This document shows positions 7,231-12,968 of a stretch of 15,811 nt of DNA, in pieces (the stretch's first letter is position 1; every line of letters begins with the position of its first letter). The notes beneath the pieces were generated by a model that worked only from the letters and a program-made list of their open reading frames with translations, searched no databases and was not told the DNA's origin. The stretch covers positions 1 to 15,811 of the forward strand of contig NZ_CP018079.1 in assembly GCF_001886735.1 (NCBI RefSeq), given 5' to 3'. The DNA comes from Sulfitobacter alexandrii (GTDB taxonomy: Bacteria > Pseudomonadota > Alphaproteobacteria > Rhodobacterales > Rhodobacteraceae). Both the position numbers and the translations under genes were made by a program.

Positions 7231-8900
7231 TGCGGAGCGTGATGCTCGTCTTCGGGGGTCTGTTCCGCTTCTTCGGTCGGTTGATCTTCACGCCTATCAT
7301 GCTCGGATGGTTGATCGGAGCGATGGCCTTCGGAGCGATGCTCGGAACGCTTGTGGCCACACCGTTCATCTTCGCCTTCTTCGACCAGACGCCCGGCGAA
7401 AGCGCCTGGCAATGGCTGGTCTTCGGTCCATTCATGTTCGTGGGTGCTGTCTTCGGGTTCCAGTACTGGCGCATGGCCTCAGGGGCGGATGCGTATTTCG
7501 GGCTGACCGGCGACAGCCACGGCTCGGCGCGGTTTGCCAACCGCAAGGAGCTGAAGAAGCTGGAGCGGAGCAAAGGGCAAGACGATGCCGGACTTCTGAT
7601 CGGACGCAATCCGCACACAGGGCGGCTCTTGCGCTATGACGGCCCGGCGCATCTGATCACCCTCGCCCCGACACGGGCCGGGAAAGGCGTCGGCACCGTG
7701 ATCCCGAACCTGCTGGCGGCGGAACGCTCGGTCCTGGTGATTGACCCCAAGGGTGAGAACGCGAGGATCGCGGGCGAGGCCCGGCGGCGCTTTGGAACGG
7801 TCCATGTCCTTGACCCCTTCGAGGTCAGTGGGCACCCCTCGGCCTGCTATAACCCGCTCGACCGGCTAACACCGCACAGCCTCGATCTGGGCGAGGATGC
7901 CGCCTCCCTGACAGAGGCGCTGGTCATGGACCCGCCGGGCCAGGTGACGGAAGCCCACTGGAACGAGGAGGCGAAAGCCATCCTCGGCGGTCTGATCATG
8001 TTCTGCGTCTGCCACGAGGACCGCGACCGCCGGTCCCTCGCCACCGTCCGGGAATATCTCACCCTGCCCCCGGAAAAGCTGCGCGCTCTGTTGGAGCTGA
8101 TGCAGGACAGCGACGAGGCAGGCGGGCTGATCGCCCGCGCCGCCAACCGCTTCCTCGGCAAGGCGGATCGAGAAGCCGCCTCGGTTCTGTCGAACGCACA
8201 GCGGCACACCCATTTCCTGGACTCGCCCCGGATCGCGAAGTGTCTGGCGCGCTCGGACTTCGCCTTTTCCGATCTGCGCCATCGGATCACTTCGGTGTTC
8301 CTTGTGCTGCCTCCGAACAGGATGGACGCCTACAGCCGCTGGCTGCGCCTTCTGGTCTCTCAGGCCCTTCAGGACATTGCGCGAGACGCTGAGCGGCCTC
8401 AGAACGCGTCAGAGGGCCGTTCTGAGCGCCTTACGGCCCCTGCCCTCTTCCTCCTCGATGAATTCGCCGCCCTGGGCCGTCTGGAGGCCGTAGAGCGCGC
8501 CATGGGGCTGATGGCGGGCTACGGGCTTCAGCTCTGGCCGATCCTCCAAGACATGAGCCAGCTCAAGGACCTTTACGGCGAACGCGCTGGCACCTTCATC
8601 GCCAATGCCGGGGTGCAACAGGTCTTTGGGGTGAATGACTTCGAGACGGCCAAGTGGCTGAGCCAGATGATCGGCCAAGAAACCGCCGGGTTCCAGACTG
8701 ACAGCTTCAAGCCCGGTGATGGCCCCAGCTTCTCGAACAACCTCACGGGTCGCGATTTGCTGACCCCCGATGAAATCATGCAGCTCCCGCCGAAACGCCA
8801 GCTCCTGCGCGTCCAGGGGCAGGCCACCGCCGTCGCGCAAAAACTGCGGTACTACGCCGATCCTGAATTTGCCGGGCTGTTCACGCCCGAAACCCCATAA
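7230..8900 (+). CDS. traG: TraG/VirD4-type coupling protein (T4CP)
   Basis: A 556-aa integral membrane ATPase that links the relaxosome to a type IV secretion channel. Two N-terminal membrane segments are visible at about 20-52 and 62-80. Walker A is TRAGKGVG at 148-155 and Walker B is ALFLLDEFAALG at 405-416. Also present are the family segments IDPKGEN (171-177) and the C-terminal LTPDEIMQLPP region. Length is near that of other short VirD4/TraG proteins, so it is not truncated. It overlaps traD by one base and precedes a membrane-anchored accessory gene by 17 nt, forming one operon. No other mating-pair gene is on the plasmid, so it must pair with a T4SS encoded elsewhere in the donor. Confidence 0.94.
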   Translation: MRSVMLVFGGLFRFFGRLIFTPIMLGWLIGAMAFGAMLGTLVATPFIFAFFDQTPGESAWQWLVFGPFMFVGAVFGFQYWRMASGADAYFGLTGDSHGSARFANRKELKKLERSKGQDDAGLLIGRNPHTGRLLRYDGPAHLITLAPTRAGKGVGTVIPNLLAAERSVLVIDPKGENARIAGEARRRFGTVHVLDPFEVSGHPSACYNPLDRLTPHSLDLGEDAASLTEALVMDPPGQVTEAHWNEEAKAILGGLIMFCVCHEDRDRRSLATVREYLTLPPEKLRALLELMQDSDEAGGLIARAANRFLGKADREAASVLSNAQRHTHFLDSPRIAKCLARSDFAFSDLRHRITSVFLVLPPNRMDAYSRWLRLLVSQALQDIARDAERPQNASEGRSERLTAPALFLLDEFAALGRLEAVERAMGLMAGYGLQLWPILQDMSQLKDLYGERAGTFIANAGVQQVFGVNDFETAKWLSQMIGQETAGFQTDSFKPGDGPSFSNNLTGRDLLTPDEIMQLPPKRQLLRVQGQATAVAQKLRYYADPEFAGLFTPETP

Positions 8901-8917
8901 CCCGAAAGCAATCCGCC

Positions 8918-9469
8918 ATGTCTGACACGCCTGCCTCCCCTGCCCCGCTCTCGGATGATGATCTGCGCGAAACGCTCGATCTTCTCGCCACGGCTGTCGC
9001 CAGCATCTCGGATCGGGTGGATGATCAGACACGGGTGCTCGACCGCGTGAATAAGACGGCGACGGAAGCCCGCTCTGCCGCCTTCGCCGCGCAAAAGCAG
9101 ACGGACCCGGAACACTATGGCGAGATTGTCGGCGCAACCATCAACGGCAAGATCGGCGACACCCTGACCCGCGTCGGCCAGATGGCCGGTGATCTCCTCC
9201 GGGCGTCCAACCACACTCAGGAAGTTCTCAGGAAAGCTGAGGATGCCAGGTCGGACACAATGCGCCAGCTCTGGGAACGGGAACAAAAGCTGGAGCGCTT
9301 CAAAAGCCGTCTTCCATGGTTCGGCCTGGGTGCCGTCGTTCTTACTCTTGTCCTGACGGTGACGCTTCCTCGTTTCTTAGCCAGCAACGCATCCATGTGC
9401 GCTGTCCTTGGAGCGTCCTGGACCACGACAACCACGGGTGTTGATGCCTGCGTGTTTTATCAGCGGTGA
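8918..9469 (+). CDS. Putative membrane-anchored mobilisation accessory protein
   Basis: A 183-aa protein of no family I can name with certainty. Residues 1-130 are hydrophilic and helical with coiled-coil character (DRVDDQTRVLDRVNKTATEA, then QEVLRKAEDARSDTMRQLWE). One clear membrane segment is at about 133-151 (LPWFGLGAVVLTLVLTVTL), leaving a short tail of about 30 residues with two cysteines (161 and 178) that would lie in the periplasm if the N-terminus is cytoplasmic. It follows traG by 17 nt with only a weak SD, so it is probably co-transcribed. By position and topology it may assist the relaxosome or coupling protein at the membrane, as MobB does in IncQ plasmids; this is inference. Confidence 0.72.
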   Translation: MSDTPASPAPLSDDDLRETLDLLATAVASISDRVDDQTRVLDRVNKTATEARSAAFAAQKQTDPEHYGEIVGATINGKIGDTLTRVGQMAGDLLRASNHTQEVLRKAEDARSDTMRQLWEREQKLERFKSRLPWFGLGAVVLTLVLTVTLPRFLASNASMCAVLGASWTTTTTGVDACVFYQR

Positions 9470-9715
9470 GCGGTGAAGTGCTGATGGTGATCGGCTCTGA
9501 CTGAGAAGCTGGGTGTTATATTTGTGTTAAAATCTGTGTTACGCGTCTTCAGAACCGGCGCAAAGCTTTGAAAAATAATGGTTTTCCCTGAGTTCTGGTA
9601 ACTAATAACACGAATCCCGGTAACTGAAATCCTGCTTTTGGTAACTGATAACACGAATCTTGACTGCGGTAACTAAAACCACGAATGTCGACTCATGGTA
9701 ACTGATAACACGAAT
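9470..9715. other. oriV: Probable origin of vegetative replication (oriV)
   Basis: This stretch just upstream of repA combines an AT-rich segment (about 9508-9590) with an iteron array (9597-9715). Within the AT-rich part GTGTTA occurs three times, at 9513, 9524 and 9536, spaced 11 and 12 bp, i.e. on one face of the helix. I see no consensus DnaA box. Placement next to repA is typical for iteron plasmids. Confidence 0.75.
9597..9715 (+). repeat. Iterons (four full copies, one partial) upstream of and into repA
   Basis: The 19-bp unit GGTAACTGATAACACGAAT occurs exactly at 9640-9658 and 9697-9715. Near-identical copies lie at 9597-9615 (GGTAACTAATAACACGAAT) and 9668-9686 (GGTAACTAAAACCACGAAT), and a partial copy GGTAACTGAAAT at 9619-9630. 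Start-to-start spacings are 22, 21, 28 and 29 bp. They are the expected binding sites of RepA. The last one contains most of the repA start codon region. Confidence 0.9.
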
Positions 9716-10729
9716 ACTCTCGCCCCGCTCCTGCCGGATCGCCATCCGCAGCATGATCTGTTCATTTGTGATGTGGCGGACGCTGTCCTGAAGGACGTGA
9801 TGCAGCACATGGAGCATCCGTTTTATTCCCTCTCAAAGAAGCCTGAGACGACGATCAAACGCTATGAGAATGGCGATAAGTGGCTTCAGATCACGCCGAG
9901 CGTGAAAGGCCTGGCGACGATCTATGACAAGGACATTCTGATCTACTGTATCAGCCAGATCATGGCGAAGCTGAAAGAAGGTGAAGCCGTCTCTCCTCGT
10001 GTGCGGATCAACTCCAGAGAACTGCTTATCTTCACCAACCGAGGGACAAGTGGCCGGGAATATCAGTCCTTGCTTGATGCCCTTGATCGCCTCGAAGGAA
10101 CGCGGATTAGGACAAACATCGTCACTGGCGATGAAGAGCAAGTCGATGGTTTTGGACTGATCGACGCGTCGTCGATCCGCCGGAAACATGGCCTCGATGG
10201 CCGTCTTCTCTGGTGTGAAGTGAAGCTGTCAGATTGGGTTTTTAACGCAATCCGGAACGAAGAAGTGCTGACTCTCCACCGGGACTACTTCCGCCTGCGC
10301 AAGCCCATTGAAAGACGGGTGTACGAGATCGCTCGGAAGCATTGCGGGCAGCAGAAAACCTGGCGCATCACGCTGGCTAAGTTGCTGCTTAAGACTGGGT
10401 CGCAAAGCCCACAGAAGCGCTTTCGGCAGATGATCCGGCAACTCGCAGAGCATGACCATTTGCCGGACTACCATGTTACCTTTGAAGATGAAGCTGACAT
10501 GGTGGTGTTCACTAATCGCGGCACGATGTCCACTGCTCAGCTTGTTGAAGGCAGTATTCCACCGCTGCAGTCTGACACCTACGAAGAAGCGCGCCATGCA
10601 GCGCCTGGTTGGGACGTTCGTTTCCTGGAGCGTGAGTGGCGCGGCTGGTGTGTTGAGCCACCCCGCAATGCCGACCGGGCCTTCATCGGGTTCTGCCGAA
10701 AGTGGTTTGAGAAGCGAGGCAGGCCCTGA
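9695..10729 (+). CDS. repA: Replication initiator, RepA of the RPA family
   Basis: A 344-aa plasmid initiator. The N-terminal block reads RHPQHDLFICDVADAVLKDV, then MEHPFYSLSKKP (39-50), KRYENG, PSVKGLATIYDKDILIYC, all hallmarks of the replication initiator protein A (RPA) family common on alphaproteobacterial plasmids. The middle (about 180-260) contains the winged-helix region (LHRDYFRLRKPIERRVYEIARKH in family terms). It should bind the iterons just upstream and open the origin. The ATG at 9695 lies within the last iteron, so the residues VTDNTNT are iteron-encoded; no SD is visible, and binding of RepA there would block its own expression. The stop is followed at once by the 18-bp repeats. 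Confidence 0.92.
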   Translation: MVTDNTNTLAPLLPDRHPQHDLFICDVADAVLKDVMQHMEHPFYSLSKKPETTIKRYENGDKWLQITPSVKGLATIYDKDILIYCISQIMAKLKEGEAVSPRVRINSRELLIFTNRGTSGREYQSLLDALDRLEGTRIRTNIVTGDEEQVDGFGLIDASSIRRKHGLDGRLLWCEVKLSDWVFNAIRNEEVLTLHRDYFRLRKPIERRVYEIARKHCGQQKTWRITLAKLLLKTGSQSPQKRFRQMIRQLAEHDHLPDYHVTFEDEADMVVFTNRGTMSTAQLVEGSIPPLQSDTYEEARHAAPGWDVRFLEREWRGWCVEPPRNADRAFIGFCRKWFEKRGRP

Positions 10730-10730
10730 G

Positions 10731-10820
10731 ATTAAAAACCGGTTACAGAAATAAAACCGGTAAGAGATTTAATTCAGGTATTGGATTTAATTCCGGTGTA
10801 AGATATAAAACCGGTAACAA
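10731..10820 (+). repeat. parS: Five tandem 18-bp repeats: probable partition centromere and par operator
   Basis: Five units begin at 10731, 10749, 10767, 10785 and 10803, each exactly 18 bp, with a shared [A/T]TAAAACCGGTAA-like core; the CCGG-type tetranucleotide falls at 10739, 10757, 10775 (CAGG), 10793 and 10811. Units 1, 2 and 5 have the AAAACCGG form, units 3 and 4 the TTTAATTC form. The array fills the gap between repA and parA, the usual location of the centromere of type Ib par systems, where the small partner protein binds. A second Rep-binding array is the alternative, as both share GGTAAC. Confidence 0.75.
10781..10809 (+). promoter_or_regulatory. Candidate par promoter embedded in the 18-bp repeats
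   Basis: TTGGAT at 10781-10786 and TATAAA at 10804-10809 are 17 bp apart and lie in repeats 3-5, about 25 nt before the parA start. Binding to the repeats would cover the promoter, implying autoregulation. Confidence 0.5.
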
Positions 10821-10840
10821 CAAAGCGGCAGGATCGAGCA

Positions 10841-11509
10841 ATGCCCGTCATCGTAATGGCAAGCCCCAAAGGCGGGGTTGGAAAATCAACATGCGCCGTT
10901 CTTCTGGCGTCTGAGTTCGCCCGCATGGGCGCGGACGTCACGGTGCTTGACTGTGACCCGAACAAGTCTCTTACCCGGTGGGCATCGCATGGCGCACCTT
11001 CTGGTGTGACCCTGAAGGGCGATGTTGGTCGTTCAGAGATCGTTCCAACCATCCGGAGCGCAGACGGTGACGGCAAAATCGTCATTGTGGACCTCGAAGG
11101 TGTTGCGTCCCAGCTCGTCAGCCGCGCCATTTCCCAGGCGGACCTGGTGATCGTCCCGATGCAGCCAACAGCGCTCGACGCAGAGATCGGCTCAGAAGCA
11201 CTGGCATTGGTTCGCGAAGAGGAAGAAGCGCTTGGGCGGTCAATCCGGCATGCGGTGGTGCTGACCAAGACCAGCGCAGCCGTCAAAAGCCGCGTACAGA
11301 AGGAACTCGAAGCACAGCTCAGCGGGGCAGGGATCGACGTGATCGAGCCGTCCCTGGTCGCGCGCGCAGCGTTCTCGGAACTGTTCGCCTATGGGGGCGA
11401 TCTGACAGCGATGATGAATGACCCAGAGATGGTCACAGGCGGCAAGGTAGATAAAGCGTTGGCAAACGCTCAGGCATTCACGGAGGCGGTTTATGAGCGG
11501 CTCAAATAG
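10841..11509 (+). CDS. parA: ParA-type partition ATPase (small, type Ib-like)
   Basis: A 222-aa ATPase with the deviant Walker A KGGVGKST at 10-17, the A' region LDCDPNKS and the Walker B region IVIVDLEGVAS. There is no N-terminal helix-turn-helix, so it is of the short type Ib class, in which a small partner protein rather than ParA does the DNA-specific repression. It forms dynamic gradients on the nucleoid that position plasmid copies before division. The ATG at 10841 has AGGA at 10830-10833, 7 nt upstream. Its 3' end overlaps the next gene by 17 nt. Confidence 0.93.
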   Translation: MPVIVMASPKGGVGKSTCAVLLASEFARMGADVTVLDCDPNKSLTRWASHGAPSGVTLKGDVGRSEIVPTIRSADGDGKIVIVDLEGVASQLVSRAISQADLVIVPMQPTALDAEIGSEALALVREEEEALGRSIRHAVVLTKTSAAVKSRVQKELEAQLSGAGIDVIEPSLVARAAFSELFAYGGDLTAMMNDPEMVTGGKVDKALANAQAFTEAVYERLK

Positions 11510-11765
11510 GCTTGCGGGGCTGAAAGCCCGTCCGAAAGGGACGACCGTTGAAGAAGTACGGCGCGTAGATGAAGTTGGCGAAGCGAGAGGCTTTCTGGAT
11601 CGAACCCCACGAAAGAAGCCGGGCCGCAAACCAAGCCCGCGCACGTACCAGTTACATCCCAAAGTGCTGCCGGAAGTTGGTGAAGCAATCGCTTCTGAGG
11701 CTGAAGCGCTTGGGATCACACAGGGACAACTCATAGAGCGGATGTGGTCTGCCTATCGCGGCTGA
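11493..11765 (+). CDS. Small basic partition partner (ParB/ParG-like candidate)
   Basis: A 90-aa protein overlapping the end of parA by 17 nt, with a strong SD (GGAGG at 11482-11486, 6 nt before ATG). The N-terminal half is basic and probably disordered (RKKPGRKPSPR at about 39-49). The C-terminal half, TYQLHPKVLPEVGEAIASEA followed by LGITQGQLIERMW, is compatible with a ribbon-helix-helix or similar DNA-binding fold. In type Ib par loci this gene position encodes the centromere-binding protein and autorepressor, whose flexible basic tail stimulates ParA. The role follows from position and composition; I cannot name its exact family. Confidence 0.75.
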   Translation: MSGSNRLAGLKARPKGTTVEEVRRVDEVGEARGFLDRTPRKKPGRKPSPRTYQLHPKVLPEVGEAIASEAEALGITQGQLIERMWSAYRG

Positions 11766-11770
11766 GTAAC

Positions 11771-11800
11771 CATGCAAGCTTTACATTAAAAGCTCGCATG
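11771..11800 (+). repeat. Imperfect stem-loop after the par operon
   Basis: CATGCAAGCTTTA (11771-11783) pairs with AAAAGCTCGCATG (11788-11800) at 11 of 13 positions around a 4-nt loop, beginning 5 nt after the stop codon. No T-run follows. It may limit read-through or protect the 3' end. Confidence 0.35.
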
Positions 11801-11873
11801 AGCACCCAAGCTAAGAACCCAACAAAACATGGGGAAAGTGCAGCACCTCACAACATCCCACTTCCATCATGCA

Positions 11874-11903
11874 AGGTTTATAGGTATTATACCGCTATAA
11901 CCT
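11874..11903. repeat. Dyad upstream of the recombinase gene (possible core recombination site)
   Basis: AGGTTTATAG at 11874-11883 faces CTATAACCT at 11895-11903 with a near-palindromic centre GTATTATAC (11884-11892). Two inverted arms around a short AT-rich centre right beside a tyrosine recombinase resemble the core sites of this enzyme class; an operator is equally possible. GCAAGG flanks it on both sides (11871 and 11905). Confidence 0.35.
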
Positions 11904-11918
11904 CGCAAGGATTTGCCC

Positions 11919-12548
11919 GTGAAAGCTGCCGCCCAGACCACCTGGAACAAGGGTCGCGTTGTAGGCAAAAAACCTCCGCTGACGCCCGACCAGGTCTCCC
12001 TGATCCGGATGATCCTGCGCCAGGAGAAAGCCCTGCGTGATCTGGCGCTGTTCAACGTGGCCCTCGATACCAGTTTCCGGGGGTCTGACCTGGTACGCCT
12101 GCGGGTCTCGGATGTGGCCACCCCGGCAGGGGTGCGCGAAATCGTCGAAATCCGACAAAAGAAAACCGAGACGCGCAATGCGCGTCCGGTCCAGGCGCGC
12201 CTGTCCTCCGGGACGCGCGACAGCTTGCGCGCCTATCTCGCAGCTTCAGAAAAGCCGCTGCACGGCTGGCTCTTCACGGGGCAGGGGGCACGGTGGTCCC
12301 AGTCCCATCTCAGTGAAAGTCAGCTCTGGCGTCTGTTCCGGGTCTGGCTGGAGAAGGCTCGCCTCGATCCCAGCCTCTACGGCCTGCATTCGCTGCGCCG
12401 GACCTTCCCGACCCATATCTACCAGCAGACCGGCAACCTGCGCGCGGCCCAGCTGCTGCTCGGCCATGCCAGTATTGAAAGCACCAAGGAATACATCGGC
12501 ACCGAACAGGCTGAAGCCCTCAAAATTGCGCGCAAGTATCACCTGTGA
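11919..12548 (+). CDS. Minimal tyrosine recombinase (phage-integrase family, catalytic domain only)
   Basis: A 209-aa protein containing just the catalytic domain. The catalytic set is present: R54 in SFRGSDL, K81 or K82 in the beta-turn RQKKTE, HSLR with H157 and R160, H183 in LLLGHASIESTK, and Tyr192 in KEYIG. The N-terminal core-binding domain of typical 300-400-aa integrases is missing, as in small plasmid-borne recombinases. Expected job: resolving plasmid dimers or site-specific integration. The GTG at 11919 has AAGG at 11907-11910 with 8-nt spacing, better placed than the TTG at 11913. It is followed almost directly by the WGR gene, so the two are probably co-expressed. Confidence 0.87.
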   Translation: MKAAAQTTWNKGRVVGKKPPLTPDQVSLIRMILRQEKALRDLALFNVALDTSFRGSDLVRLRVSDVATPAGVREIVEIRQKKTETRNARPVQARLSSGTRDSLRAYLAASEKPLHGWLFTGQGARWSQSHLSESQLWRLFRVWLEKARLDPSLYGLHSLRRTFPTHIYQQTGNLRAAQLLLGHASIESTKEYIGTEQAEALKIARKYHL

Positions 12549-12553
12549 CAGCC

Positions 12554-12805
12554 ATGCAGACCTATCTTGAGAAACGCCAGCCTGCGCAGAAAATGGCCCG
12601 GTTCTACCGGATGGCGGTCATGCCGAACCTGTTCGGCGAATGGACGCTGTACCGCGAATGGGGCCGCATAGGGCAGGGCGGTCAGGTTCGGATGGATTGG
12701 TTCGAGGACGAGAACCAGGCCGTTGCGGCTCTGGTCACACTGGAAGCCTCCAAGCGTCAGCGGGGCTATTGGGTGGAGCCTCAGCAGCTCGCGATGTTTG
12801 GATAA
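12554..12805 (+). CDS. WGR-domain small protein
   Basis: An 83-aa protein made of a single WGR domain: ARFYRMAVMPNLFGEWTLYREWGRIGQGGQV, with W36-G37-R38 (quoted as adjacent short motifs FYRMAV, NLFGEW, REWGRIG). WGR domains in PARP proteins bind nucleic-acid ends; the bacterial stand-alone members are common in alphaproteobacteria and lack an assigned function. The ATG at 12554 is 5 nt past the recombinase stop; a GTG at 12545 would overlap that stop and add three residues. Pairing with a recombinase hints at a DNA-processing role, which is inference. Confidence 0.85.
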   Translation: MQTYLEKRQPAQKMARFYRMAVMPNLFGEWTLYREWGRIGQGGQVRMDWFEDENQAVAALVTLEASKRQRGYWVEPQQLAMFG

Positions 12806-12819
12806 CTTTATTGGCCCAG

Positions 12820-12848
12820 TTTACATCTGAGCGGGATGTCTATATGTC
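12820..12848 (+). promoter_or_regulatory. Candidate promoter P1 at palindrome 1
   Basis: TTTACA at 12820-12825 lies 3 nt before the left arm of palindrome 1. Candidate -10 elements are TATGTC at 12843-12848 (17-bp spacer) or TATATG at 12841-12846 (15 bp), both inside the palindrome. The layout copies that of P2. Confidence 0.4.
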
Positions 12849-12873
12849 CTTAGGACATATAGACATCCCGCTC
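12829..12873. repeat. Palindrome 1: 45-bp perfect inverted repeat upstream of abiEi
   Basis: Two fully complementary 22-nt arms (12829-12850 and 12852-12873) surround a single T at 12851. The centre TATGTCCTTAGGACATA is identical to that of palindrome 2, but the outer 14 bp of each arm differ between the two and still pair perfectly with their own partner. It is a likely operator for AbiEi, which in characterised systems represses its own promoter through inverted repeats. Confidence 0.9.
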
Positions 12874-12911
12874 GAACCTAGTCACGCTTTTATTTGCTTT
12901 GGGAACCTCTC

Positions 12912-12940
12912 TTGACATAACGCCATCCTTACCCTTATGT
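12912..12940 (+). promoter_or_regulatory. Candidate promoter P2 of the abiE-RM operon
   Basis: A consensus TTGACA at 12912-12917 is followed after 17 bp by TTATGT at 12935-12940, inside palindrome 2. Transcription would begin near 12947, in the right arm, giving a leader of only about 20 nt before the abiEi ATG. Confidence 0.6.
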
Positions 12941-12966
12941 CCTTAGGACATAAGGGTAAGGATGGC
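12922..12966. repeat. Palindrome 2: 45-bp perfect inverted repeat overlapping the abiEi ribosome binding site
   Basis: Perfect 22-nt arms (12922-12943 and 12945-12966) flank a single T at 12944; the 17-bp centre is the same as in palindrome 1. The right arm contains AAGGA at 12958-12962, the SD of abiEi, whose ATG begins 2 nt after the palindrome. The left arm carries the -10 of P2. A protein on this site would block transcription, and an RNA hairpin would hide the SD. Confidence 0.92.
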
Positions 12967-12968
12967 AG

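Noticed and set aside
9597..10820. CRISPR-like array
   Set aside because: The repeats are short (18-19 bp) and contiguous or variably spaced without unique spacers of constant length, and they flank repA and parA; no cas genes are present.
11771..11800. Rho-independent terminator of the par operon
   Set aside because: The stem has two mismatches and no T-run on either strand, so it is listed only as a stem-loop.
12847..12855. CCTTAGG at both palindrome centres as the RM recognition site
   Set aside because: Single-chain type IIG enzymes normally recognise asymmetric sites, and the motif is already explained as the centre of the palindromes. Methylome data would be needed.
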